From contig JALFSO010000033.1 of assembly GCA_022778785.1 (NCBI GenBank), forward strand, positions 49,291 through 113,290: DNA of 64,000 nucleotides. Direction: 5' to 3'. Numbering within the stretch: position 1 is the first letter of the stretch; the number at the start of each line of letters is the position of its first letter. A program made the position numbers and the translations under genes. Under the pieces are notes generated by a model that was given only the letters and a program-made list of their open reading frames with translations, made no database searches and was not told the DNA's origin. The stretch comes from Dysosmobacter sp. GTDB taxonomy: Bacteria > Bacillota > Clostridia > Oscillospirales > Oscillospiraceae. This document shows, piece after piece, positions 50,300-59,081 of the stretch.

Positions 50300-50403
50300 A
50301 AAAAACCTCCTTCGTCCCGCACTGATATCAGAAATGAAGACCTCCGTGCCGGAGGCCTCCGCCGCCAGCCGCCACCGGCTGCGGCAGCGTTTCTCACAAC
50401 ACT

Positions 50404-50432
50404 ATTATACAGCGGAAAAACGGTTTTGTAAA
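50404..50432 (-). promoter_or_regulatory. Promoter of the DUF1836-degV operon
   Basis: Minus-strand TTTACA (50427-50432) and TATAAT (50404-50409), spaced 17 bases. Confidence 0.75.
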
Positions 50433-50527
50433 CGAATCCAAAAAATTTTAAAAACCATGAGCAGGCATCTTGCAATCGTATGACACAGTCCTGCGGTGTC
50501 GAATTCCGGCGCAAGCTGCCGGAGCGG

Positions 50528-51910
50528 TCATTTCCCCACGCAGAACCGGGAGAAGATGCGCTCCACGATGTCCTCCCGGGCGGTACGTCCGGTGAGCTCT
50601 CCCAGGGCGTTGAGCCCGTCTTCGATGTCCGTCACCACGGCGTCGGGGGTCAGTCCGGCGGAGAGGGCCTCCCGCGCCCGGCGGACGGCTTCCAGCGTCC
50701 GGCGGACGGCGTCCTCCTGGCGGATGTCCGTCAGCAGGCCCCCGGCGTCCTTCGGGTCCCCGGCGGGGAACAGGTCCGCGATGGCGTCCTCCAGCAGGCG
50801 TAGTCCGTCGGGGGCCACGGAGCTGAAAGAGACGGCCTGGTCCGGCTCCCGCAGGGACCCGGGAATTTCCAGAACCGGGCAGGAACCCTGGGGGAGCAGG
50901 TCGGATTTGCTGAAGCCCAGGATCCAGTGGGGGGCGCGGCTGGCCAGTTCCAGGATCTCCTGATCCTCCTCCGTAGGGCCAGTGACGCCGTCGATGACGG
51001 CGATGACCAGCTGGGCGCTGTCCACGGCTCTCCGGCTGCGCTCCACGCCCAGCTGTTCCACGGCGTCGGCGCTGTCCCGGATACCGGCGGTGTCCACCAG
51101 ACGCAGCAGCACGTCCCGCACCACGGCGGACTCCTCCACCGTGTCCCGGGTGGTGCCGGGGATGTCAGTGACGATGGCCCGCTCATAGCCCGCCAAGGCG
51201 TTCAGCAGGGAGGACTTTCCGGCGTTGGGACGGCCCACGATGGCGGTCCGCACGCCGGCCTTCAGAACCTTTCCCCGCTGGCCGGTGGCCAGCAGCCGCT
51301 CCAGCGCTGACTCCGTCTCCGCCAGTGTCTCCCGGATCTGCTCCGGTCCGATGTCCTCGATGTCCTCGTCGGGGTAGTCCACCACGGCGTAGAACCGGGA
51401 GGCAATGTCCAGCAGCCCGTCCTGAATGCGCTCCAGCGGGCGGCGGAGGGCGCCGTCCAGCTGGGCCATGGCGTTTTTGGCGGCGGCGGCGGTCTCCGCG
51501 TCGATGAGGTCGATGACGGCCTCCGCCTGGGTCAGATCCATGCGGCCGTTGAGGAAGGCCCGCCGGGTGAACTCGCCGGGCCGGGCCTGCCGGGCCCCCA
51601 GGGCGAACAGCGTGTTCAGCACCTCCCGCAGCACCACGGGGGAGCCGTGGCAGTGGAACTCTGCGGAGTCCTCACCGGTGTAACTTCCGGGCCCGGGGAA
51701 CCGCACGGCAAGGCCCCGGTCCAGAACGCCGCCGCTCTGGTCCAGCACGTCGCCGTAGATCATCTTCCGGGGCTCCGTCTGGGAGAAGGGCCCGCCGTTC
51801 ATAGGCCGGAACACTTGGTCACACAGAGCGAAGCACCCCTCGCCGGAGATGCGGACGATGCCGATGGCCGTGGCGGCCTGTCCGGTGGCGATGGCGGCGA
51901 TGATGTCCAT
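50528..51910 (-). CDS. mnmE: tRNA modification GTPase MnmE
   Basis: 460 residues. It begins MDIIAAIATGQAATAIGIVR, the formyl-THF-binding domain, then a helical part and the inserted GTPase: VRTAIVGRPNAGKSSLLNAL (G1), GTTRDTVEE (G2), RLVDTAGIRDSADAVE (G3), and a GFSKSDL G4 form where NKxD is more usual. The C-terminal FCVGK is the invariant end. With MnmG it modifies the wobble uridine of tRNAs; mnmG is not in the window. Start at 51910 with AAGGAG upstream; seven extra codons from a TTG are rejected. Confidence 0.95.
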   Translation of the reverse strand: MDIIAAIATGQAATAIGIVRISGEGCFALCDQVFRPMNGGPFSQTEPRKMIYGDVLDQSGGVLDRGLAVRFPGPGSYTGEDSAEFHCHGSPVVLREVLNTLFALGARQARPGEFTRRAFLNGRMDLTQAEAVIDLIDAETAAAAKNAMAQLDGALRRPLERIQDGLLDIASRFYAVVDYPDEDIEDIGPEQIRETLAETESALERLLATGQRGKVLKAGVRTAIVGRPNAGKSSLLNALAGYERAIVTDIPGTTRDTVEESAVVRDVLLRLVDTAGIRDSADAVEQLGVERSRRAVDSAQLVIAVIDGVTGPTEEDQEILELASRAPHWILGFSKSDLLPQGSCPVLEIPGSLREPDQAVSFSSVAPDGLRLLEDAIADLFPAGDPKDAGGLLTDIRQEDAVRRTLEAVRRAREALSAGLTPDAVVTDIEDGLNALGELTGRTAREDIVERIFSRFCVGK

Positions 51911-51940
51911 AGGGTTCCACTCCTTCTTCAAAATCGATGT

Positions 51941-52519
51941 TCAGTCCGCCGCCAGCAGTTGGGCGGCGAAGGCACGGGCCCGCTCCGCTTTGTCCGGAGA
52001 CATAAAGACGTCCCTGTAGCCCGGGTCGTGCTCCGCCAGCATGCCCAGATAGGTGAGGCGGGAGTGCTTACAGTACCGCTTCATCCCCGCCTCCCACAGG
52101 TCAGCGCCCTTTTCCGGCGGATAGCCACAGGTACACAGCAGGGCCAGCTTCTTTCCGGCCCACAGGGAGGGGCCTTTTTCCTCGCCGTAGTATTTGTTCA
52201 TGCCGTATACCAACCGGTCCAGCAGGGCCTTCATGGGCGGCGTGCAGTACCAGGAGTAGATGGGCGTGGCCAGCACCAGCAGGTCCGCCCGGAGGACGCG
52301 GTCAAAGAGGTCCTGCACATCGTCCCGCTGACGGCAGCCGAAGGCGGTCCAGTCCCGCTGACAGGTGCGGCAGGCAGTGCAGGGCTGGATATCCCGGTCA
52401 TACAGCCAGACGGTCTCCGTCTCCGCGCCGCGGGCCTCCAGAGTCTCGGTAAAAGGTTCCAGAAGCTGTCGGGTATTGCCGTTTTTCCGGGGGCTGCCCA
52501 TGAGGATCAGCACGTTCAT
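51941..52519 (-). CDS. Flavodoxin-fold NAD(P)H-dependent FMN reductase
   Basis: 192 residues. MNVLILMGSPRKNGNTRQLL carries the FMN phosphate loop (SPRKNGNT), and ILATPIYSWYCTPPMKALLD-type sequence (LATPIYSWYCTPPMKALLDR) is the second FMN contact. Four cysteines (CTACRTCQRDWTAFGC) may be for iron-sulfur or disulfide binding, as in iron-sulfur flavoproteins. It reduces quinone-like or other acceptors; the partner is unknown. Start at 52519 with GGGAGG upstream, 30 bases before the mnmE start region. Confidence 0.85.
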   Translation of the reverse strand: MNVLILMGSPRKNGNTRQLLEPFTETLEARGAETETVWLYDRDIQPCTACRTCQRDWTAFGCRQRDDVQDLFDRVLRADLLVLATPIYSWYCTPPMKALLDRLVYGMNKYYGEEKGPSLWAGKKLALLCTCGYPPEKGADLWEAGMKRYCKHSRLTYLGMLAEHDPGYRDVFMSPDKAERARAFAAQLLAAD

Positions 52520-52594
52520 CCCGGTTCCTCCCTTCGGTATTCTGTGCGTATCAGGATAGCACATTCCGCATCGGGGTTCAAGCGCCCCGGAAGC

Positions 52595-52626
52595 GGAAAA
52601 GTCCCCCGGCGGAGAGCCGGGGGACT
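52595..52626 (-). terminator. Terminator of ileS
   Basis: AGTCCCCCGGC (52600-52610) pairs with GCCGGGGGACT (52616-52626), with the minus-strand T-run following. Confidence 0.85.
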
Positions 52627-52645
52627 GTCATACAGGGAAAAATGC

Positions 52646-55459
52646 TCAGAACTGGGGCAGCTTGCTGACCACGGCCGCGCAGCGGGGGCACAGGGTGGGA
52701 TGGTCGGCATCCTGACCCACGCGGGTGGAATGCATCCAGCAGCGCTCGCACTTGCCGCCCTTGGCCTCGCTGATCTCGATGGTCAGGCCGGGGAAGTTGG
52801 TGCCCTTGCCCACGATGGAAGTCTCCTCCGCGGGGGCGGAGGTGATGTTGCAGTCGGAGACGATGAACACCTCCGCCAGGCTGACGCCGAAGGTGGCCAT
52901 CAGGGCCTGGGCGGACGCGTCGTCCTCGGCGTGGAGGGAGACATGGGCCTCCAGGGCCTTGCCGATCTTCTTCTCGGCCCGGGCGGTCTCCAGCACGGCG
53001 TTGACGTCGTCCCGCAGCTTCTCCACGATGTCCCACTTCTCCATGGACTTGTCGCTGAGGGCGTAGTCGGTGAAGGGCTTGTTCATCTCGTTGAACACCA
53101 CGTTCCGGGCGTCGTCCTCGGCGCGGTGGGGCATGGCCTGCCAGATCTCGTCGCTGGTGTAGGCCAGGATGGGAGCCATGATCTTGGTCATGGTGTCCAG
53201 GATCAGGAACAGGGCGGTCTGGGCGGAGCGGCGCTTGGCGCCGTCCTTCTCCTCGCAGTACAGCCGGTCCTTGATGATGTCCAGATAGAAGTTGCTCATC
53301 TCCACCACGCAGAAGTCGTTGACGGCGTGGGTGACGGCGTTGAACTCATACTCGTCGTAGGCGGCGAAGCACTTCTCGATGAGGGCGTTAAGCTTGGTGA
53401 CGGCCCAGCGGTCCAGTTCCTCCATCTTGTCGGCGGGCACCAGATCGTCGGCGTTGAAACCGTCCAGGTTGCCCAGGCAGTACCGGGCGGTGTTGCGGAA
53501 CTTCAGGTAGTTCTGGCTCAGCTGCTTGAAGATCTCGTCGGAGCAGCGGACGTCGGTGTGGTAGTCGGCGCTGGCGGCCCACAGGCGCAGCAGATCGGCG
53601 CCGTACTTGTCCATGATCTCATAGGGGTCCATACCGTTGCCCAGAGACTTGTGCATGGCCTTGCCCTCGCCGTCCACGGTCCAGCCGTGGGTGACGCACT
53701 CCTGGAAGGGAGCGCCCTGGCCGAAGGCGCCCACGGCGGTGAGCAGGGAGGACTGGAACCAGCCGCGATACTGGTCAAGGCCCTCCAGATACATGGTGGC
53801 GGGCCAGAAGCCCTGGGTCTTCTTCATGGAGGCAAAGTGGGTGGAGCCGGAGTCGAACCAGCCGTCCAGGGTATCCTCCTCCTTGGTGAAGCCGGACTTG
53901 GAGCCGCAGTGGGGGCAGGCGAAGCCCTCGGGCAGGATCTCGGCGGCCTCCTTGGAGAACCAGGCGTTGGAGCCCTCGGCGGCGAACAGATTGGAGATGG
54001 CCTCAATGCTCTCGTCGGTGACGATGGGCTTGCCGCAGTCCTTGCAGTAGAACACGGGGATGGGCAGGCCCCACTTCCGCTGGCGGCTGATGCACCAGTC
54101 GGTGCGCTCCCGGATCATGGACTTCATCCGGTCGATGCCCCAGCCGGGGACCCAGCGCACGTCGTCGCAGGCGGCGCAGGCCTCGTCCTTGAAGGACTCC
54201 ACGGAGCAGAACCACTGGGGCGTGGCCCGGAAGATGATGGGGCCCTTGCAGCGCCAGCAGTGGGGATAGCTGTGGACGATGTCCTCGGAGGCGAACAGGG
54301 CGCCGCTCTCCTGCATGTCCTTCAGAATGACGGGGTTGGACTCGTCGGTGCTCATGCCGGCGTACTTGCCGGCGTACTCAGTGTGCTTGCCCTGGTCGTC
54401 CACGGGCACCACCATGTCCATGCCGTAGCGGCGGCAGGTCTGATAGTCGTCGGCACCGAAGCCGGGGGCGGTGTGGACGCAGCCGGTACCGGAGTCCATG
54501 GTGACGTAGTCCGCCAGCAGCAGGCGGGAGGTCTTGGGCAGGAAGGGATGGTCCGCCAGCATGTTCTCGAAGAACGCGCCGGGATGGCTCTCCAGGATCT
54601 CATAGCTGTCGAAGCCGCCGATGCGCATGACCTTGTCGGTGAGGGCCTCGGCCATGATATAGATCTCGCTGTTGGGAGCCTTCACCAGGGCGTAGGGCTC
54701 ATCGGGATGGAGGGAGATGGCCAGGTTGCCGGGCAGGGTCCAGATGGTGGTGGTCCAGATCACGAAGAACAGCTTGCTCTTGTCATAGCCGGGCAGCTTG
54801 CCCAGATCGTCGTGCATGGGGAACTTCACATACACGGTGGTGCAGGGATCGTCCTGATACTCGATCTCCGCCTCGGCCAGAGCGGTCTCGTCGTGGGGGC
54901 ACCAGTACACGGGCTTCAGGCCCTTGTAGATGTAGCCCTTCTTGTACATCTCACCGAAGACCTTCACCTCTTCGGCCTCGAAGCTGGGATCCATGGTCTT
55001 GTAGGGGTGCTCCCAGTCGCCGATGACGCCCATGCGCTTGAAGCCCTCCCGCTGCACATCGATATAGTGGTCGGCGAAGGCGTGGCAGGCGGAGCGGAAC
55101 TCGGGCACGGACATCTTCTTCCGGTCCAGCTTGTTCTGCTTGATGATGGCGGACTCAATGGGCATGCCATGGTTGTCCCAGCCGGGAATATAGGGGGTGT
55201 AGTAGCCCCGCATGGCGTAGGACCGGGTGATGAAGTCCTTCAGGGCCTTGTTCAGGGCGTGGCCCATGTGCAGGGCGCCGTTGGAGAAGGGAGGGCCGTC
55301 GTGAAGGGAGAACCGGGGCTTGCCCTCGTTCTTCTTCAGCAGCTCGTTGTAAACGTCCTGCTCCTCCCAGCGCTTGAGCATCTCCGGCTCCCGCTTGGGC
55401 AGGCCCGCCCGCATGGGGAACGCGGTCTTGGGCAGATTGATGGTCTTGTTGTAATCCAT
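52646..55459 (-). CDS. ileS: Isoleucyl-tRNA synthetase
   Basis: About 937 residues, full bacterial length. HIGH as PFSNGALHMGHALN, the editing (CP1) domain with TAPGFGADDYQTCRRYGMDM and the tryptophan cage WCSVESFKDEA, KMSKS as GEGKAMHKSLGNGMDP, and the C-terminal zinc finger CERCWMHSTRVGQDADHPTLCPRC. It charges tRNA-Ile and edits valine. The ATG at 55459 has AGGAGG upstream; 28 upstream codons are rejected. It is transcribed after the zinc-ribbon gene from the Ile T-box leader. Confidence 0.98.
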   Translation of the reverse strand: MDYNKTINLPKTAFPMRAGLPKREPEMLKRWEEQDVYNELLKKNEGKPRFSLHDGPPFSNGALHMGHALNKALKDFITRSYAMRGYYTPYIPGWDNHGMPIESAIIKQNKLDRKKMSVPEFRSACHAFADHYIDVQREGFKRMGVIGDWEHPYKTMDPSFEAEEVKVFGEMYKKGYIYKGLKPVYWCPHDETALAEAEIEYQDDPCTTVYVKFPMHDDLGKLPGYDKSKLFFVIWTTTIWTLPGNLAISLHPDEPYALVKAPNSEIYIMAEALTDKVMRIGGFDSYEILESHPGAFFENMLADHPFLPKTSRLLLADYVTMDSGTGCVHTAPGFGADDYQTCRRYGMDMVVPVDDQGKHTEYAGKYAGMSTDESNPVILKDMQESGALFASEDIVHSYPHCWRCKGPIIFRATPQWFCSVESFKDEACAACDDVRWVPGWGIDRMKSMIRERTDWCISRQRKWGLPIPVFYCKDCGKPIVTDESIEAISNLFAAEGSNAWFSKEAAEILPEGFACPHCGSKSGFTKEEDTLDGWFDSGSTHFASMKKTQGFWPATMYLEGLDQYRGWFQSSLLTAVGAFGQGAPFQECVTHGWTVDGEGKAMHKSLGNGMDPYEIMDKYGADLLRLWAASADYHTDVRCSDEIFKQLSQNYLKFRNTARYCLGNLDGFNADDLVPADKMEELDRWAVTKLNALIEKCFAAYDEYEFNAVTHAVNDFCVVEMSNFYLDIIKDRLYCEEKDGAKRRSAQTALFLILDTMTKIMAPILAYTSDEIWQAMPHRAEDDARNVVFNEMNKPFTDYALSDKSMEKWDIVEKLRDDVNAVLETARAEKKIGKALEAHVSLHAEDDASAQALMATFGVSLAEVFIVSDCNITSAPAEETSIVGKGTNFPGLTIEISEAKGGKCERCWMHSTRVGQDADHPTLCPRCAAVVSKLPQF

Positions 55460-55505
55460 ATCTGTGTCTCCTCCTGTGTCGGTATGATTGATTGTTATTT
55501 TGATT

Positions 55506-55706
55506 TTATTGATAGGGCAGAATGATGGTCTTGCAGTCCTCACAGCGCCAGGCGGCGGGATTGTTCGCCCGGAAGACGTCCGTCAGAGCGGCGACGGTCC
55601 GGAAGTGGAAAGGGGAGGGGGCTTCGCCCTTCTCCGACCAGAAGATGGGGTTCCGGGACGCCAGCGCGCCCTGCTTCATCTCTTTTCCGCAGTAGGGACA
55701 GTTCAT
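55506..55706 (-). CDS. Small zinc-ribbon protein (PF20097-like)
   Basis: 66 residues. Two Cys pairs make a zinc ribbon: MNCPYCGKEMKQGALASRN near the start and WRCEDCKTIILPYQ at the end, separated by a hydrophobic-aromatic middle (PFHFRTVAALTDVFRAN). The family is of unknown function and common in Clostridia. The ATG at 55706 has GAGGAGG upstream and lies just after the T-box terminator, so it is the first cistron of the ileS operon and should be induced by isoleucine starvation. Confidence 0.8.
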   Translation of the reverse strand: MNCPYCGKEMKQGALASRNPIFWSEKGEAPSPFHFRTVAALTDVFRANNPAAWRCEDCKTIILPYQ

Positions 55707-55730
55707 GAAAAGACCCTCCTCGCAAAATAA

Positions 55731-56011
55731 AAAACGCCTTGTCTCTGTCAAGAGACAAAGCGTTCAGAAAACACTCTGCGGTACCACTCTCGGTTGCCGT
55801 ACCCTCACGGGCCGCGGCCGCTCGCAGCCTGCTGTCACAGGCCGATGCGTTAACGGGCATCACACGTCCTTGCTTACTCGCGTCGTCTTTCAGCAGGAGG
55901 CTCCAAGGTGATCTTCGCCCTCCGCGCCCGTCCGCCTTGCACCAAACGGCGGCTCTCTTTGCGGGAACCAAAGGGGTACTCGTCCTTATCCACGCCGAAT
56001 ATTCAATATAC
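55731..56011 (-). ncRNA. T-box riboswitch leader, Ile (ATC) specifier
   Basis: On the minus strand: AAGGACGAGTACCCC (E-loop region), GCAAAGAGAGCCGCC, TTTGGTGCAAGGCGG and GGGCGAAGATCACCTTGG, in which ATC followed by A stands in the specifier loop. The conserved T-box AGAGTGGTACCGC lies at 55780-55792, and the terminator AACGCTTTGTCTCT with its complement (55735-55764) runs into a T-run. The element matches the normal control of ileS. Confidence 0.93.
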
Positions 56012-56017
56012 CCTGAC

Positions 56018-56045
56018 ATCATATCACGTTTTTCCGGTTTGTCAA
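56018..56045 (-). promoter_or_regulatory. Promoter of the ileS T-box transcript
   Basis: Minus-strand TTGACA (56040-56045) and TATGAT (56018-56023), spacer 16 bases. An NBS-like TTTCCCGGGAAA palindrome lies five bases upstream of the -35 box. Confidence 0.78.
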
Positions 56046-56049
56046 CCGG

Positions 56050-56063
56050 CTTTCCCGGGAAAA
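56050..56063. promoter_or_regulatory. Candidate Noc-binding site (NBS-like) upstream of the Ile T-box promoter
   Basis: CTTTCCCGGGAAAA matches NBS ATTTCCCGGGAAAT at 12 of 14 bases with a perfect inner palindrome of 12. Confidence 0.4.
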
Positions 56064-56089
56064 TTACCGTAAAAAATACGTTGGCCCTC

Positions 56090-57121
56090 TCAGCCGCCCT
56101 GCCAGCTCCGGGCGGCGATGGTGACGCCGGTATAATAGTGCTGGATAATCTCCTGCCAGGTCCTTCCCTCTTTCGCCATCTCATTGGCGCCGTACTGGCT
56201 CATGCCCACGCCGTGGCCGTAGCCGGTGACGAAAAACACCAGCTTTCCGTCCTGGACCTCCACATCGAAGGAGGCGGACCGCAGGCCGAAGGTGGTCCGC
56301 ACCTGACTGCCCCGGACGGACACGCCGCCGATGGTGACCCGATCCACGTTGATGCCCTCGGTGACAGTGAGATCCCGCACCCAGCCGCTGATATCTCCGG
56401 AGAGGTCCGCCTCAGGATAGATGGCCAGGAACTTCTCCCGGAACTCCGCCGGAGTAAATTCTACGCGGCTGTAATAGTTGGGAATTTCCGTATCCTTCTC
56501 CGGGCTGGACACGCTCTGGAGATAGGGGAGGTCCTGAGTCCACACTTCGCCGGCACTCTTGGTCTGTCCGGCGGAGGAGGAGTGGAACACTGCCAGAATT
56601 GGCTGGTCATCATACAGAATGGTCTGGCCGTCGGTGGCGGAGACGGCGTTTTCGATTTTGGCCTCGTACCGCTCCGCGTTTTCGCCCCAGTTGGCCGCGG
56701 CCTGCGCTTTCCCCAGATACGCCTGACAGCAGGTGTGATCGCCGCAGATGTCGGCGTCCGGGGCGTGATTGCTGCCGGCGGACAGCTTGTACAGGGTGTA
56801 GGTCCGGGCGGCCACCGCCTGGGCGCAAAGCGCCTCCTGCTCAAAGGAGGCGGGCATCTCCGCCCGGAGGACGCCGGTGAGATAATCCGCCATGGTCATG
56901 GTCTCCACCGTGTCCCCCAGCAGCACCTGGACGGTGCCGGAGCTGTCGATCTCGCCGGGGGGCAGGATCTCGATGGGCTCTGGCTCCTGTTCGCCCGCCT
57001 TTTCCTGCTCGTGACGGACCACTGTGACCGTGAACAGCGGCAGCAGGAACAGCAGGCACAGCAGCAGCGCCGAGACCCCAAAATTGTACCGCGCCCGTCT
57101 GGCGGTCCTTCGTTTTTTCAT
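56090..57121 (-). CDS. spoIID: SpoIID/LytB-domain protein
   Basis: About 343 residues. One membrane helix (VSALLLCLLFLLPLFTVTVV), then the SpoIID domain: TMADYLTGVLRAEMPASFEQ with EALCAQAVAARTYTLY (catalytic E region), VFHSSSAGQTKSAGEVWTQD and GYGHGVGMSQYGANEMAKEG near the end. SpoIID is a lytic transglycosylase that cleaves denuded peptidoglycan during forespore engulfment; the domain also occurs in amidase activators such as LytB. Start at 57121 with AGAGGA upstream. Its presence is the main sign of sporulation ability in the window. Confidence 0.88.
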   Translation of the reverse strand: MKKRRTARRARYNFGVSALLLCLLFLLPLFTVTVVRHEQEKAGEQEPEPIEILPPGEIDSSGTVQVLLGDTVETMTMADYLTGVLRAEMPASFEQEALCAQAVAARTYTLYKLSAGSNHAPDADICGDHTCCQAYLGKAQAAANWGENAERYEAKIENAVSATDGQTILYDDQPILAVFHSSSAGQTKSAGEVWTQDLPYLQSVSSPEKDTEIPNYYSRVEFTPAEFREKFLAIYPEADLSGDISGWVRDLTVTEGINVDRVTIGGVSVRGSQVRTTFGLRSASFDVEVQDGKLVFFVTGYGHGVGMSQYGANEMAKEGRTWQEIIQHYYTGVTIAARSWQGG

Positions 57122-57229
57122 GCCGGTATCCGTTCCTCTCTCCGTAAATTTCACATTCCGCACCCGGCGGGCCCGTCCCGCAGGTCCTGGGACAGTCTAT
57201 GTCCCCCGGAGAAAAATCATGCGGGGACC

Positions 57230-57259
57230 ATTATAGCATACCCGGCATACTTCCAACAA
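57230..57259 (-). promoter_or_regulatory. Candidate promoter of spoIID
   Basis: Minus-strand TTGTTG (57254-57259) and TATAAT (57230-57235), spacer 18 bases. This is a vegetative-looking promoter for a gene usually under a sporulation sigma factor, so it could also be a chance match. Confidence 0.45.
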
Positions 57260-57356
57260 GGGCGACAGGCAGTCTGGACCGCAGTCACACCCTCCGGGAC
57301 GGCGGCGTATTCTGTCATACGGGTGTAACCACGCCCTTATGACAGGAGGAATTTCA

Positions 57357-58115
57357 ATGAATCACGCACTCACATGGGCGGCGGCCGGTACGGGCTTCAC
57401 GTTTCTGATGACCGTGACCGGCGCCGCTATGGTGTTCTTTTTTTCAGGTGAGCCGAAGGCCAGATTTCAAAAGGCCATGCTGGGCTTTGCCGCCGGAGTG
57501 ATGACGGCGGCCTCCGTGTGGAGCCTGCTGCTCCCGGCCATCGACCGGGCGGCGGCGCTGGGCCTGCCGGGCTGGCTGCCGCCCGCGGCGGGACTGCTGG
57601 CGGGCGTCTGTTTTCTGGCGGCGCTGGACGGCGTTCTGCCCAGACTCCGGCGGGAGGACCGGGCCCACCGTACATCCCGGGCCACCACTTTGCTGGCTAC
57701 CGCCATCACTCTGCACAACGTGCCGGAGGGCATGGCTGTGGGGCTGGCCTTCGCCCTGGCGGCCAGGGGAGAGAGCCTGGCCGGAGCGGTGGCCTTGGCG
57801 CTGGGCATCGGCATTCAGAACTTTCCGGAAGGTGCCGCCATCTCCCTGCCCCTGCGGCAGGAGGGACTGTCCAGAAGGCGGGCCTTTCTGGGCGGAGCCT
57901 TGTCCGGGGCGGTGGAGCCGGTCTTCGGCGTTCTGGTGGTATTCATCGCTGCGGGGGCCACGGCGGCTATGCCCTGGCTGCTGAGCTTCGCCGCCGGGGC
58001 CATGCTGTATGTGGTGGTGGAGGAGCTGATCCCCCAGGCCCACAGTCAGGCGGGGACCCATGGATTTGTCACAGGGTTTCTGATCATGATGGTGCTGGAT
58101 GTGGCACTGGGGTGA
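57357..58115 (+). CDS. ZIP-family metal transporter
   Basis: 252 residues, about eight membrane helices. Metal-site motifs in helices IV and V are visible as ATAITLHNVPEGMAVGLAFA and LGIGIQNFPEGAAISLPLRQ; the His-Asn and Glu residues bind zinc or iron. AAGAMLYVVVEELIPQAHSQ is the last-but-one helix with its usual EELIP. It takes up divalent metal ions into the cytoplasm. The ATG at 57357 has AGGAGG upstream. It is divergent from spoIID and is followed by a region of inverted repeats. Confidence 0.92.
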   Translation: MNHALTWAAAGTGFTFLMTVTGAAMVFFFSGEPKARFQKAMLGFAAGVMTAASVWSLLLPAIDRAAALGLPGWLPPAAGLLAGVCFLAALDGVLPRLRREDRAHRTSRATTLLATAITLHNVPEGMAVGLAFALAARGESLAGAVALALGIGIQNFPEGAAISLPLRQEGLSRRRAFLGGALSGAVEPVFGVLVVFIAAGATAAMPWLLSFAAGAMLYVVVEELIPQAHSQAGTHGFVTGFLIMMVLDVALG

Positions 58116-58152
58116 TGAAGGGGGTGAATTTTCATCACGGAAGTCCGGTAAT

Positions 58153-58790
58153 GCGCCCCGTTCGGGGCGCGGGGAAATGCCGGGGAAGCCCGCCGGCTTC
58201 AAAACCCCCATTCTCTTTTTCCGAGGAAAAAGAGAATGCGCCTTTTGATGGTGTAAGAGAAAAAGGCTCGGGCGGCGGCATTCCGGACTTCGTCCGGAAC
58301 GCTCGCAGCGCCTATTACGGGGTTTTGGCTTGGCGGAAACCTGCGGGCTTTGCCCATTCAACCAAATACGGCAGTTACAAAAGTTGGGGTCCCGCCCGGA
58401 TGCACCGCCCTCCTCTTTTCGCTGCCGCACCCTGGCAGTTTGAGAGAGCCCGGCGCCGTTCTTTCGATACCCACCGAATTGCGTCAGCAAAAAAGAAGCA
58501 GGAGGCATCCGGGAGCACCCCTTCCACCAAGCTCCGGCAACTACCAGGGTGCGGCAGCAAAACAGGAGCAGGAGGCATCCGGGAGCGCCCCCAACTGACG
58601 AAACTGCCATACGCGGTTGAGTGGTCAAAAGCCCTCGAATCAGCCCCCCAATAACCCCTCGTAAAAGGCGGGAAAAGGCGTTTCAGGCAGAGCCTGAAAT
58701 GCCGCCGCCAGCGTCTTTTCTCTTGACACCATCAAAAAGCGCTTTCTCTTTTCGGCGCAACCGAAAAGAGAAAGGGGGGGTTGCCCGCGG
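58153..58790. repeat. Large imperfect inverted duplication of a repeat element
   Basis: Copy A (about 58195-58445) and copy B (about 58535-58790, opposite strand) align over most of their length. Matching blocks include GCGCCTTTTGATGGTGT (58238) with its inverse near 58727-58743, GCGGCGGCATT (58272) with its inverse near 58700, and GCTGCCGCACCCTGGCAG (58421-58438) with its inverse at 58541-58558 (one mismatch). Within it, CAGGAGGCATCCGGGAGC is repeated directly 70 bp apart (58499, 58569). Further short hairpins are GCGCCCCGTTCGGGGCGC (58153) and the paired arms at 58211-58236. No gene is seen in it. Confidence 0.72.
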
Positions 58791-58878
58791 CGGAGCCGCA
58801 AGCCCGCGGCCTTCGCCGCACCATCCCGCACCCCGAAGGGGCGCACCCCGCACCCCCGCGAGGGACAACTCCATCTTA

Positions 58879-59046
58879 TCATTGATACCGATAATTCCTG
58901 GCGGTACATTCATCCACGTATTTCATAAACTGCCCATGATCCCGGAACTCCATCAGGCAGTACCCCTCCGCCGGGTGAAAGGACACCACCCGCGCCGCGG
59001 CGTTCACCCATACCCGCCACACCGGCGGCTCCTCCTGCTTTGCCAT
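58879..59046 (-). CDS. 55-residue protein, paralogue of the one at 59482
   Basis: ATG at 59046 with AAGAAGGCG upstream, TGA at 58879-58881. The protein reads MAKQEEPPVWRVWVNAAARV then VSFHPAEGYCLMEFRDHGQF, YVDECTARNYRYQ. It is clearly homologous to the 54-residue protein at 59482-59646 (WRxWV, RxVSFHxAEG, LMEFR, NYRYQ/HYRYQ), so both are likely real. I do not know the family. It is divergent from the XRE gene and shares the operator region with it. Confidence 0.75.
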   Translation of the reverse strand: MAKQEEPPVWRVWVNAAARVVSFHPAEGYCLMEFRDHGQFMKYVDECTARNYRYQ

Positions 59047-59081
59047 TTCACGCCTTCTTTCTCCTCTGAATGCCTCTATTT

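Noticed and set aside
51647-55525. A 1,292-codon open frame on the plus strand
   Set aside because: It is the antisense shadow of ileS, flavodoxin and mnmE in GC-rich DNA; the translation is low-complexity Gly/Val/His/Leu-rich and has no domain.
57444-58628. A 394-codon minus-strand frame across the ZIP gene and the inverted repeat
   Set aside because: It runs antisense through the clear ZIP transporter and reads as Ser/Arg/Pro-rich noise.
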